Source: Megaustenia siamemsis (taxonomy: Eukaryota; Mollusca; Gastropoda; Stylommatophora; Ariophantidae). From it: a DNA stretch of 64,000 bases. A program made the translations under genes and the position numbers. Shown here in pieces: positions 20,930-31,520 of this stretch. Numbering within the stretch: position 1 is the stretch's first letter; each line of letters begins with the position of its first letter. The DNA lies in assembly GCA_032433765.1 (NCBI GenBank), contig JAVIAB010000051.1, forward strand, positions 151,577,276 to 151,641,275. The letters are read 5' to 3'. The notes beneath the pieces were generated by a model that had not been told where the DNA came from, searched no databases, and saw nothing but the letters and a program-made list of their open reading frames with translations.

Positions 20930-22470
20930 CAAAAAAAAAAAACAAAATGTTGCTAACTAACTAACTTAAGAGATGTTGACTGAGCAGGGGAGAAAAAAAT
21001 GTTGCTAACTAACTAACTTAAGAGATGTTGACTGAGCAGGGGAGAAAAAAAATGTTGCTAACTAACTAACTTAAGAGATGTTGACTGAGCAGGGGAGAAA
21101 AAAAATGTTGCTAACTAACTAACTTAAGAGATGTTGACTGAGCAGGGGAGAAAAAAAATGTTGCTAACTAACTAACTTAAGAGATGTTGACTGAGCGGGG
21201 GAGAAAAAAAATGTTGCTAACTAACTAACTTAAGAGATGTTGACTGAGCAGGGGAGGAAAAAATGTTGCTAACTAACTAACTTAAGAAATGTTGACTGAG
21301 CAGGGGAGAAAAAATGTTGCTAACTAACTAACTTAAGAGATGTTGACTGAGCAGGGGAGAAAAAAAATGTTGCTAACTATCTAACTTAAGAGATGTTGAC
21401 TGAGCAGGGGAGAAAAAAAATGTTGCTAACTAACTAACTTAAGAGATGTTGACTGAGCAGGGGAGAAAAAAATGTTGCTAACTAACTAACTTAAGAGATG
21501 TTGACTGAGCAGGGGAGAAAAAAAATGTTGCTAACTAACTAACTTAAGAGATGTTGACTGAGCAGGGGAGAAAAAAAATGTTGCTAACTAACTAACTTAA
21601 GAGATGTTGACTGAGCAGGGGAGAAAAAAAATGTTGCTAACTAACTAACTTAAGATATGTTGACTGAGCAGGGGAGAAAAAAAATGTTGCTAACTAACTT
21701 AAGAGATGTTGACTGAGCAGGGGAGAAAAAAAGTGTTGCTAACTAACTAACTTAAGAGATGTTGACTGAGCAGGGGAGAAAAAAAATGTTGCTAACTAAC
21801 TAACTTAAGAGATGTTGACTGAGCAGGGAGAAAAAATGTTGCTAACTAACTAACTTAAGAGATGTTGACTGAGCAGGGGAGAAAAAAAATGTTGCTAACT
21901 AACTAACTTAAGAGATGTTGACTGAGCAGGGGAGAAAAAAAGTGTTGCTAACTAACTAACTTAAGAGATGTTGACTGAGCAGGGGAGAAAAAAAGTGTTG
22001 CTAACTAACTAACTTAAGAGATGTTGACTGAGCAGGGGAGAAAAAAAATGTTGCTAACTAACTAACTTAAGAGATGTTGACTGAGCAGGGGAGAAAAAAA
22101 ATGTTGCTAACTAACTAACTTAAGAGATGTTGACTGAGCAGGGGAGAAAAAAAGTGTTGCTAACTAACTAACTTAAGAGATGTTGACTGAGCAGGGAGAA
22201 AAAAAGTGTTGCTAACTAACTAACTTAAGAGATGTTGACTGAGCAGGGGAGAAAAAAAGTGTTGCTAACTAACTAACATTTGAGAGATGTTGACTGAGCA
22301 GGGAGAAAAAAAGTGTTGCTAACTAACTAACTTAAGAGATGTTGACTGAGCAGGGGAGAAAAAAAATGTTGCTAACTAACTAACTTAAGAGATGTTGACT
22401 GAGCAGGGGAGAAAAAAAATGTTGCTAACTAACTTAAGAGATGTTGACTGAGCAGGGGAGAAAAAAAATT
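20930..22470. repeat. 53-bp satellite with A-tracts, about 28 copies
   Basis: Unit ATGTTGCTAACTAACTAACT, TAAGAGATGTTGACTGAGCA, GGGGAGAAAAAAA. The A-run varies between copies (about 5-8). Some copies have one CTAA less, and GTGTTG variants cluster in the last third. Confidence 0.96.
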
Positions 22471-22599
22471 GATGTTATTGTCCCAAGGGAGTTAATAACG
22501 TCACAGTGACGTTCCATTTTGTACACTTGTCAGCAATAGCTTCGTTTGAGTGTGTGTAGGAAGTGGAAAATAATTCTAGTGCTGCGGTAAAGCTGGCAT

Positions 22600-22870
22600 C
22601 AGGAGCATGTATTAGGCTCCCACAAGATATGGTGACAGCTCTACATAAAAGTAACACAACAAAATACTGACGTTTCGGCCTACATGCGGCCTTCTTCAGA
22701 AAACGAGAACACAAAAGGACAACGAAATGAAGGTCAACTCCACTACATCTAGAATGAGCGCAACAGGTAAATCAAAGAGAAAAAAAAAACTGGATAAGAG
22801 ATGAAATTATAAAAGGAATGAGAGATGTGCTACATATAGGAGGATAACAAATGATAATATGTCAACATTA
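22600..22870 (-). mobile_element. Element E with hammerhead-like motif, copy 1
   Basis: Shares GGTGACA...TGACGTTTC...TTCAGAAAAC...ACGAAATGAAG...CTCTACTACAT-like blocks with 32650-32830. No coding potential. Possibly a Penelope-like or retrozyme-type remnant, judged only from the ribozyme-like motif. Confidence 0.45.
22669..22699 (-). ncRNA. Hammerhead-ribozyme-like motif (candidate 2)
   Basis: The complement reads CTGAAGA, A, GGCC, seven-base loop, GGCC, GAAAC, GTC. The core CUGANGA and GAAA boxes and a perfect 4-bp GGCC/GGCC stem are present. The extra A before the stem and weak stem I pairing count against a working ribozyme. Confidence 0.45.
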
Positions 22871-23160
22871 GTAAGCTAAAACATATATAAAATTAAACCA
22901 AGTGTGTGTATGTGTTAGTGGCTGTGTTTTTGTTTTGTTTATACCTATTTTCTCTGTTTCACATTTTATGTGCATCTTCTCCATCTCTCGCTCATCCAGA
23001 GAGTTCACCTCTGCGCTCAGTTCAGAGAAATAATGGAAGTGTCAGACATTCAACGGAAAACACGAAACGGGATAGGAAGAGTAGTGGGACTTTACTGCTG
23101 ACAAATGATCAGATTCCGTTTTGTATTGAGTTAACTGGCATGTAATGTATTGGAAATGGG

Positions 23161-23170
23161 CCCTCCCCCC

Positions 23171-23207
<37 letters not shown>
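23161..23207. repeat. Poly-C / (CT)n tract
   Basis: A run of C broken by one T, then CT repeats. Confidence 0.95.
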
Positions 23208-23211
<4 letters not shown>

Positions 23212-23379
23212 TTAGTGTGAAAAAGCCAGACAGAGAATGGGGATTTTAATGAATGGAATATCGATTTATTCGAAGTTGCAGACACACAATTTCGATATTG
23301 ATCACATTATATGTTTACAACCTAATAGGTGGTATGTAAATGAATGATCGACTTTAATGTTGCAGTAATGAGCCTCTGT

Positions 23380-24053
23380 ATTGCCGAAGTAACGGCAATA
23401 GCGAGAAAGAAAGAAAAACTAAACATCATAATAGACCATACAACCCTGAAACAAGTAGACAATTGTAAATATATGGGTGGCACGTTAACACAAGACAATA
23501 ACCAAGAGACAGAGATAGATATAAGGTGTAACAAAGCATGCCAAGTTATAGGCCAAGTATCAACACTATTGAAAAACAAAGCAATAACTACGGAAGCAAA
23601 AAAGGCAATATACAAATAATTTTTTTTCTACCAACTCTGTGCTATCAGTGCCAGAATTGGACGCTGGACTCTAGAACAATAAGAAAGATAACGACCACCG
23701 AAATGAAATGTGTCAGAAGAATGACAGGAAACAGTTTAAGGGACAGAGTAAGCAACACCGACTTGAGGAAGGAACTCGAAATTAAACCAGCCATCGAATA
23801 CATAAAGAAACAACAGATAAAATGGTGTGGTCACATAACAAGACAAAAAGAACTAACAATGACTCAAAGAGCCATAAACAAACGCTACGAAAATGCCAGA
23901 TTAAGAGGAAGACCGAGAAAGAGATGGATAAAGGGAATACTAGAGTCACTAGGAGGGATAACAACAGCAGAGGTCAACAGAAGAGCAACGAATCGCAGAT
24001 TGTATCTCCCCTCGACGCCAAAGGCATGGGAGGAAGGATAGAAGAAGAAGAAT
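23380..24053 (+). pseudogene. LINE-1 C-terminal fragment
   Basis: Reads DHTTLKQVDNCKYMGGTLTQ, IDIRCNKACQVIGQVSTLLK, then after a frame change FFLPTLCYQCQNWTLDSRTI, KCVRRMTGNSLRDRVSNTDL, IKKQQIKWCGHITRQKEL and GRPRKRWIKGILESLGGI, with a stop and a GAAGAAGAAGAA tail. FADD and everything upstream are missing. Frame break near 23620 in a T-run. Confidence 0.88.
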
Positions 24054-24054
24054 A

Positions 24055-24105
24055 AGCCTCGGTGGCTGAGTGGTTAGCGTGCTCACCTTCACCCTTGTCC
24101 TGATG
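24055..24105 (+). mobile_element. tRNA-like SINE head
   Basis: GCCTCGGTGGCTGAGTGGTT plus AGCGTGCTC has a strong A-box-like segment, and it starts directly after the GAA tail of the LINE-1 fragment. No B box seen downstream. Confidence 0.4.
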
Positions 24106-24339
24106 TAAGATACAGACTATCAAGCCCTTTAACGTCGATAGCCAAATGTGTTCAAGGCGATATTTCATTTGTTTTGTGCGATTTTTCTCGGCAGGAAGAT
24201 TTTCTAGGTCGGAGATTTGTGGTTTCTAGAGGGACCAGTTCTTGTTAAAGTGATCATAACCAGCGGTGTACACATTTCATAGAAGAAATGTTTCATGTTT
24301 ATATGTTATACTCATAAGTTACTTTATTGTGTGTGCATT

Positions 24340-24945
24340 TTGTGTTAGCCACTGAGGTTGTGTCACCCACTGAGGTTGTGCCACCCACTGAGGTTGTGCC
24401 ACCCACTGAGGTTGTGCCGCCCACTGAGGTTGTGTCGCCCACTGAGGTTGTGTCACCCACTGAGGTTGTGTCACCCACTGAGGTTGTGTCACCCACTGAG
24501 GTTGTGGCGCCCACTGAGGTTGTGTCACCCACTGAGGTTGTGTCACCCACTGAGGTTGTGTCACCCACTGAGGTTGTGTCACCCACTGAGGTTGTGTCAC
24601 CCACTGAGGTTGTGCCACCCACTGAGGTTGTGCCACCCACTGAGGTTGTGTCACCCACTGAGGTTGTGCCACCCACTGAGGTTGTGCCACCCACTGAGGT
24701 TGTGCCGCCCACTGAGGTTGTGCCACCCACTGAGGCTGTGCCACCCACTGAGGTTGTGCCACCCACTGAGGTTGTGCCGCCCACTGAGGTTGTGCCGCCC
24801 ACTGAGGTTGTGCCACCCACTGAGGTTGTGCCACCCACTGAGGTTGTGCCACCCACTGAGGTTGTGCCGCCCACTGAGGTTGTGTCACCCACTGAGGTTG
24901 TGTCACCCACTGAGGTTGTGTCACCCACTGAGGTTGTGCCGATTT
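24340..24945 (+). repeat. 18-bp array open as a hexapeptide repeat
   Basis: About 33 copies of CCCACTGAGGTTGTGTCA/CCA. With 18 bp per unit no frame shifts arise. The plus frame at 24327-24953 reads PTEVV(P/S) repeats ending PIFL-stop. A second plus frame (CHPLRL) and two minus frames (TTSVGG/D and TQPQWV) are also open. A splice acceptor-like sequence (GCATTTTGTGTTAG) lies just before the array, so a Pro/Thr-rich exon is possible but unproven. Synonymous-looking variation is not decisive, because S/P changes are common. Confidence 0.9.
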
Positions 24946-25454
24946 TCTTATAGAACCGGAAGAAAGTCATACCACCGGCAGGTGCCTTAAGCACAATCAA
25001 ATTGACCACTAACGAATTATAGTCTGATAAATTCATAGACGTTGGTAACCTGTATTTCTGTGTGGTAAGAGAATTGTATGTGGAGACAAAGACATTTGTC
25101 CAGGTGAATTTGCGAAGTGTAACTAGACAGCCGTGTCAATAAACTTTTCAACATCAAAAAGACTACATCACATGAAGCTTTGTACATAGATTTAGTTCTG
25201 GACATTCGCAGTTGTAATTGCTCTGTTGCATTAAATGTCGTGTTCGTTATTGTCACAACTTTTTATAAACTGAGGGAGTGGCATCACTACTCCACTGAAG
25301 ATCAGCATTAACATGCTAACGTGCTCTCTACGATTATATGTCGGATGTTGACATGACCATCAATGGGGATACAGTTGTGAGGCCGCGATCAACTTGAAAT
25401 GCAACGTCCAGAGGGAGGCGGGGGAAGGATGTGTAACAACCTGCAAGGGCAAAC
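24946..25454. other. Non-coding stretch
   Basis: No element or array recognised. Minus-strand ORF at 25017-25256 has no recognisable domain. Confidence 0.4.
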
Positions 25455-25655
25455 CAAAACCACCGTTATCTCTCAAGCCTGTCCGTTAACAACAATCACC
25501 CAATTCATGTGACGTTTTCAGCATTGCGAGCGAGGCGGTTGAGGTAAAATGATGCCAGCTGTATATAGCTCGTCAGCAGCATTGGGATGCTTTCGAGAAC
25601 ACCCCCTGACCCCCTTCGGCTTGAGAGATAAAGGTGGCGATGGGTAAACTATGTG
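25455..25655. mobile_element. MITE-like element with terminal inverted repeats
   Basis: CCACCGTTATCTCTCAAGCC at the left pairs with GGCTTGAGAGATAAAGGTGG at the right (19 of 20). The core TGACGTTTTCAGCATTGCGA and the following GCCAGCTGTATATAGCTC match the cores at 5978, 41500, 47600 and 59900. The outer ends differ between copies, so ends may be exchanged or fast-evolving. Confidence 0.65.
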
Positions 25656-26255
25656 TGCATAACCAGCAAGCTACTGTTGCCCACACTTCGTCACATGCTG
25701 ACGTCGACTGTGAAACTAAGGGCTTTCCTGAATCGCTGCCATGTCAACATCAATAAATTATCGAGCAGTGAGAGAGGCACTCAACCCTCCTATCGATCAC
25801 AGACACGTGGACTCACACCTTTCCTGACATAATTACACAACTGTAGTGACCTTCGTACAAACTACCGACATTTTTTCTGACGGCAATTTAACGTTCCAGC
25901 AGAATTTGAATGCGGCAATGAAATGACATATGGATTGAGATTAAGTTACCAGTAATGGCTATAAGTAGTGCTAATGGAAATAAATACGACCGCTCCGCAC
26001 GTTAAAATGCTGACTGGTGTTGTATCTCTAGGCGCATCAATAATGACTTAACTGCTCGAATATAAATAAATATAAGCCAGTTATCGTATAGGTGGGTGGT
26101 AAAGAAGCACAGAAATAAAACAAAAAACAACCCAAGTAAAATCAATGTACCACACAGCGAGAAACATTTTCTTCCCAATAAGTCTCTGTCAGAAGAAACA
26201 AACAATAAATAAGTAAAAAGAGCTGTAAAATATGATAAAAGTTATGTTCTCTTTG
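25656..26255. other. Non-coding stretch
   Basis: No element recognised. AT-rich toward 26200. Confidence 0.4.
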
Positions 26256-26506
26256 GGAGCCGCAGTAGCTCATGAAGTGGTCACCAAACTGGACTACAAA
26301 GGACAGAAGGTCGGGTTCTGTCTTGATCGACGACTTTTAGGTTCACCCAGCCCTATATGAGTAGTGGATTTATTATTCTGGGGAAGAAAACGGCACGGGC
26401 GTAATACTGACCACATTTCCCGCCAAAATAATATGACGAAGGTCTATTTAAAAAATATGAACACTGACACTTTATTCTCTACACGTTCCGTGACATGACG
26501 TGGCTC
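26256..26506 (+). mobile_element. SINE-A, old copy
   Basis: Head GGGAGCCGCAGTAGCTCATG, ACTGGACTACAAAGGACAGA, weak B box, body with GGCACGGGCGTAATACTGAC. The 3' hairpin is decayed (ACACGTTCCGTGACATGACG). More diverged than the copies at 11.1 and 32.9 kb. Confidence 0.82.
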
Positions 26507-26654
26507 TTCTCTGTTTATTTCTGATCTTTGTCTTGTTATCCGGAAGTGAATCATGGGCTAGTAAGGGCCATGTATAAAGATCTTGGGAGACAACAAAATT
26601 GTGGTTCTACGGAAGTATCTTGAGAATCAGTGGACCACTAAAACGAGTTATAAT

Positions 26655-27212
26655 AACGTCTTGAATGGAACCAGTGCACAAAGTGAATATTTGAATCTCA
26701 GCAAAATAAGAGGTCAGTACACGAAGAGAATATGTGAATCCCATTAGCAAAAAAAGAGGTCAGTAAACGAAGAGAATATGTGAATCTCATCAGCAAAATA
26801 TGAGGTCAGTACACGAAGAGAATATGTGAATCCCTTAGCAAAATAAGAGGTCAGTACACGAAAAGAATATGTGAATCCCATCAGCAAAATAAGAGGTCAG
26901 CACACGAAGAGAATATGTGAATCCCATCAGCAAAATAAGAGGTCAGTACACGAAGAGAATATGTGAATCTCATCAGCAAAATATGAGGTCAGTACACGAA
27001 GAGAATATGTGAATCCCATTAGCAAAATAAGAGGTCAGTACACGAAAAGAATATGTGAATCCCATTAGCAAAAAAAGAGGTCAGTAAACGAAGAGAATAT
27101 GTGAATCCCATTAGCAAAATAAGAGGTCAGTACACGAAAAGAATATGTGAATCCCATTAGCAAAATAAGAGGTCAGTACACGAAGAGAATATGTGAATCC
27201 CATTAGCAAAAT
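26655..27212. repeat. 46-bp minisatellite, about 12 copies
   Basis: Unit AGCAAAATAAGAGGTCAGTA, CACGAAGAGAATATGTGAAT, CCCATT. Alternating variants (CATCAGC / CATTAGC, GAAGAG / GAAAAG). Confidence 0.95.
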
Positions 27213-27384
27213 AACCAAACAAGAGTAACAGACTTTGGTCGTTCCACGACGAGAGAAAAACTGATTATAACAGCGGGAAAATAGAAGACAACGAGAGACA
27301 AGGATTTTTTAAAGTTGGATAGTTTAAAACAAGACATTGGTAGAAAAAAAAACTGATAAGGAACACCAGCGGTGTGGATGTTTA

Positions 27385-27470
27385 GCGGGTGTGATCGCAC
27401 ACGCCCGTACCCATGGCATCTGACGATGATGATTATGATGATAATGATGATGACGATTATAATGATGTTT
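27385..27470 (+). mobile_element. LINE 3' end remnant with (GAT)n tail
   Basis: GTACCCATGGCATCTGACGA followed by TGATGATTATGATGATAATG resembles the ends of LINE-5/6 copies (CCGGTATGGCACATGATGATGATG type). Only the last bases are left. Confidence 0.45.
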
Positions 27471-27572
27471 GTTAGTTAGTCATAGCGATAGTGAATTGGT
27501 ACACAATTTAGAGATGGGGTGTGCTGGTTTGAACTTGCTTCACGTGCAATGATCGTTTCTGCACATCTAACA

Positions 27573-27775
27573 TTTGGTTTTCATGGCCCTACATGGAACC
27601 AGTTTCATGGCCCTACATGGAACCAGTTTCATGGCCCTACATGGAACCAGTTTCATGGCCCTACATGGAACCAGTTTCATGGCCCTACATGGAACCAGTT
27701 TCATGGCCCTACATGGAACCAGTTTCATGACCCTACATGGAACCAGTTTCATGGCCCTACATGGAACCAGTTTCA
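27573..27775. repeat. 24-bp minisatellite, eight copies
   Basis: Unit ATGGCCCTACATGGAACCAG plus TTTC, nearly perfect. All frames stay open because 24 is a multiple of three. It abuts element G; the last unit's CCAGTTTCAT continues into the G sequence also seen at 60090. Confidence 0.95.
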
Positions 27776-28010
27776 TCGCAGTCAGGAATTCCCCATATCC
27801 ACTTCATCACTTGTCACAGCATTTCCCAAAATGCCTAGGTAAATTCTGTTCACAATGTCGCTCCGTGCACGTCTTACTCGACTGCACAGGCGATATTCCA
27901 AATCTCCTTAGTTGCCTCTTACGACATACGTGCCAGGTAACAGTGGCTCTGTTCTTTTCTCCCCTCAACTTGGCGGCCTCGGTAGCCACACGGGGCACAA
28001 CTTGAAGACT
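27776..28010 (-). mobile_element. Dispersed element G, copy 1
   Basis: About 230 bp similar to 60085-60330: GGAATTCCCCATATCC, CTTGTCACA, CTCCGTGCA, GACTGCACAGGCGA, GCCTCTTACGACAT, GTGGCTCT-TTCTTTTCTCCCC. In one minus frame both copies read GEKNRATVT-H-CRKR-LRRF, so an old coding source is possible. Family unknown. Confidence 0.6.
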
Positions 28011-28448
28011 GTGGACCTGCACCTCGATTAACTCATACAACACTAGATGATGCACTTGGCGTGAGAGCTTATCTATAGCAACAGGCCGATCACGGTGAGG
28101 TGAGATATTGAACCCAAACAATGCTGTTTGTAACATTGTATATTGTTGATGCTTGCTGATTTTAAGATATTGGTCGATCCGCATGGCTTGCATTAAAGGA
28201 CCGGATATTCAAACAATTACCCCGTGACATTGTCGAACATTGGGGGCTATAGATGACATTTCCCGCATTTTGCTTCCAATCGTCTCTCTGCGATACAACG
28301 AAAGACATTCCTGTTAATACATGTCTGTTTTAGATATCATCTCTACTGTGACTGTTTTATATACATGTATCATCTATACAGTGACTGTTTTATATTCCCA
28401 AACTTGAGTAACATTATTGAGCTCAACATATGGTTTTTCTATCTGCAG
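28011..28448. other. Region upstream of the gene fragment
   Basis: Contains a direct repeat (ATATCATCTCTACTGTGACT / GTATCATCTATACAGTGACT, about 28332-28398) and a pyrimidine-rich tract with TTTTTCTATCTGCAG just before the proposed exon. No further exon could be placed with confidence. Confidence 0.4.
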
Positions 28449-29702
28449 ATTGTATTGAGTTCTCTCCCCTGCCAAACCCAACCAGCAGAAGTAGCCAACA
28501 CAGATTCGCTGCCTGCTGCTGGGAGAAACGGGTTAATCTCGGTCAGTCTAAACCAAACTGCGCTGGTCTACTATTCCCGGAAGTAGATTCTTTTCTCAAA
28601 CTGCGTCCATCTACTTTTATGAGGAACTGGTTAAACGTCATTTTTGTCTAAATCACCCCGCCAATATTCTGCACTGAGGATTACAATTGGGTTGTATTTG
28701 AACCAAGAAATCAACTCTCTTACACAGAGGAACTGATTACATCTATTTTGTATTTGAACCACCAAATCAACTCTCTACACTGAGAATTAAACATATTTTG
28801 TATTTGAACCACCAAATCAACTCTCTACACTGAGAATTAAACATATTTTGTATTTGAACCACCAAATCAACTTTTTACACTGAGGATTAAACCTATTTTT
28901 ATTTGAACCACCAAATCAACTCTCTACACTGAGAATTAAACCTATTTTGTATTTGAACCACCAAATCAACTTTTTACACTGAGGATTAAACCTATTTTGT
29001 ATTTGAACCACCAAATCAACTCTCTACACTCAGGATTAAACCTATTTTGTATATGAATGACCAAATCAACTCTCTACACAGAGAAAGAGATTAAACCTAT
29101 TTTGTATTTAAATCACCAAATTAACTTTCTCCACTGAGGCAAGAGACTAAACCTTATATGTTTCTGAAGCAGCCTACACCAGTATTACTATATGAGGAGC
29201 TGACTTAGAACTTAGCCAAACCGTATCTGTCTACTTGTCTGTAGACTTCCCAATCAGTCAGGATATTGGCAAATATCACACGTTTTCCTGTAAGATCGAG
29301 TCTTCTAACACAATGTATCTTCCATCTACGACAGACATTACCGTGGAGTACAACTTGGTATTCACCCCTACAGCAGCGGATATAGACCTTGATGGCAACT
29401 GCACTACTATAAACAACAATCAACCCTCCATAACAATCACTACAAACTCCGCCCCTGATCATACTTCACAGTTTTCTATTCCGCTTTCCACAAAAGACTA
29501 TTCTGATGAGGGCCTCATTGTCGCTAAGATCAGTCTCCTTCTGATCGTGACCGCCGTGGTGTTGATAGTTTCATATCGGTTCGTTGTGAGGCTCTTTCTG
29601 GGATACACGGACCGCAAGGACGAAATGCATGACGGGATTTCTGATGACGAAGATTCTGCCGTTATCAAGCGAGCGCCCGAACCATTATATGAAATTGGAT
29701 AA
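28449..29702 (+). CDS. Ig-like single-pass membrane protein, last two exons (partial gene)
   Basis: Proposed exons are 28449-28541 and 29245-29702. Exon 1 follows TTTTTCTATCTGCAG and ends at G|GTCAGT. Exon 2 follows CTTGTCTGTAG and ends in TAA. Both junctions are phase 1, usual for Ig-domain exons. Joined, they read FAACCWEKRVNL-DFPISQDIGKYHTFSC, fitting the Trp of strand C, strand E, and the D-x-G-x-Y-x-x-x-C of strand F in an Ig fold. Exon 2 continues with a Thr/Ser-rich stalk holding an NCT glycosylation sequon, a hydrophobic span (LIVAKISLLLIVTAVVLIV), basic residues, and an acidic tail ending EPLYEIG. This suggests a type I cell-surface receptor or adhesion protein. Upstream exons with the signal peptide were not found. 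No orthologue recognised, and the first exon is less certain than the second. Confidence 0.55.
28690..29145. repeat. About 51-bp minisatellite in the proposed intron
   Basis: About nine diverging copies of TTGTATTTGAACCACCAAAT, CAACTCTCTACACTGAGGAT, TAAACCTATT. It makes up most of the intron between the two proposed exons. Confidence 0.93.
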
Positions 29703-29954
29703 AAACACGAATTTTTATTTATGGAAAAAAATATTATCTTTAACACATCTTATTTATTCGAGTCACAAGATCGGATATCTGATATTTCGGTCACATCCAG
29801 CATGGCGGACCAACAACTATGATGGGTCATCTCGACATCTGGGGGTCATCATCAGCCAGGTCTCTTCACAGTTCATCTACACACCCACTTGACATTCCTT
29901 CCTCGAAGCTCAACTCTCACGAGATTCAGTTACCACTGCAACTCTTTCTTCGTG

Positions 29955-30035
29955 CCATTCTATATATATATTATTATTATTATTGTATTATTATAAATAT
30001 TATTTTATTATAATATATATATATTTATATATGTA
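29955..30035. repeat. AT-rich simple repeats
   Basis: TATTATTATTATT and ATATATAT tracts between the gene fragment and the LINE-5 tail. Confidence 0.85.
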
Positions 30036-30049
30036 TAATTGTCTTATTA

Positions 30050-30758
30050 TTATCATCATCATCATCAATTACCGGGCCTGCTGGCGTAGGTGATCATGTC
30101 TCTCCACAACTTTCGATCTCGGCAGCTATTTATCATTTCTGTTGTTGACCTTCTGCCAAGCCATTCTCTTAAGCTGTCTGGTATTTTTTTCTCTTTGTAT
30201 CCCTCTATCTCTTCGTTCCTCAATTTTTCCAGTTGTTACAATATATTCCAGTTTTTCTCTTTCTCATTACATGGCCAAAAAATGATGATTGTTTCTTCCT
30301 AATATTGGAAATTAGCTCTCTTTTTGCTTTGACCTCTTTCAGAACGTTTTTATTACTCTTCTTAGCTGTCCATGGTATTCTCAACATTCTTCTGTAAAAC
30401 CACATTTCTACAGACTCCAGTGATTTTCTTGTCTGTTGTCCTATTGTCCATGATTCACATCCATATGTTAAGACTGGCTGTACATTACATTTCAGGACTC
30501 TTTTTCTTGTTTCTATTGTCAAAAAATGGATTGCATAGCATCTTCCTCATTTTTTGGAAAGCTGCTTTTGCCTGAGCCATACTGCATCTCACCTCTGTTG
30601 TACATCTTCCATCTGAAGTTAACAAAGTTCCCAAATATTTAAATCCATTTACCTGTTTTAATATTGTTCCACTTGTCTTTATTTTGCACTGAGGTGATGT
30701 CTTTTTCTTTGTTGTTACCATTACTTCTGTCTTTTTATGATTAAGGCTGAGTCCTTTA
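30050..30758 (-). pseudogene. LINE-5 C-terminal fragment
   Basis: The minus strand reads TSPQCKIKTSGTILKQVNGF, KYLGTLLTSDGRCTTEV, then after a frame change VLTYGCESWTIGQQTRKSLE, EMWFYRRMLRIPWTAKKSN and SSFFGHVMRKR, and ends in (GAT)n (ATCATCATCATCATC at 30052). 5' truncated at about 30758 in an AT-rich tract. FADD absent. Confidence 0.86.
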
Positions 30759-30790
30759 TATTATTATATATTATTTTACTATTACTTATA

Positions 30791-31200
30791 TATATTGTTA
30801 TTGTATTATATATATATATGTGGAGAGCAGCACGACAGCAGTCTTCCAGAACAATAACGTTACACAGTTACATATTTTACAAACACAAAACAGTGCTTTT
30901 AAAGGCTGAACGGTTCGGAACGCGTTCTGTCAAAATTGTATGCTCTAACGGTCATTGAACTTCAAAACTCAATGACTGTTTTTAATTTTCGTGGATAAAT
31001 GTTATATAAATATAATAATACAGCACAATTTGATACCTTTAATATCATTTAGACACATGCGTGGTATATTACGATTATCCGCTTCATGAAAAAGGAATGA
31101 TAGACTTCAGGTAGTGTTTATTTATTGTATTGAAACCACTGCCTGCATGTAACTGACAGAGTTAGTTTTGTCGACAGGCCATCTTTGTTGCATATAGGGC
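30791..31200. other. Non-coding stretch
   Basis: A TATATA tract at 30795-30820, then no recognisable feature. Confidence 0.4.
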
Positions 31201-31204
31201 AAGT

Positions 31205-31510
31205 CCATAATGCTCGCATTCTGTCTCCATCGCTGACAATGTGATAATGTTGATATTCTGTTTCCATGAACGACAATTCCATAATGCTGATATTCCGTCT
31301 CCATGAAGGACAATTCCATAATGTTCATATTCTATCTTAATCAAGGACAATTCCATAATGCTGATATTCTGTCTCTATCAATAACAATTCCATAATGCTG
31401 ATATTCTGTCTCCATCAATAACAATTCCATAATGCTGATATTCTATCTCCACGAAGGACAATTCCACAATGTTCATATCCCGATCCCATCACGGACAATT
31501 CCAAAACGTT
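31205..31510. repeat. 37-bp minisatellite, about eight copies
   Basis: Unit AATGCTGATATTCTGTCTCC plus ATCAATAACAATTCCAT, diverging toward the 3' end. Confidence 0.92.
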
Positions 31511-31520
31511 TAAATCGCAC

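Noticed and set aside
18540..22470. CRISPR array
   Set aside because: Units are contiguous tandem copies with no unique spacers, and the context is an animal genome.
24299..25036. Minus-strand 245-codon TTSVGG/D and 201-codon TQPQWV ORFs
   Set aside because: Shadows of the 18-bp array; any frame without a stop in one unit stays open. No start context or flanking exon signal.
27567..28005. ORFs made of MALHGTSF, HGPTWNQF or MKLVPCRA repeats
   Set aside because: By-products of a 24-bp array open in several frames on both strands.
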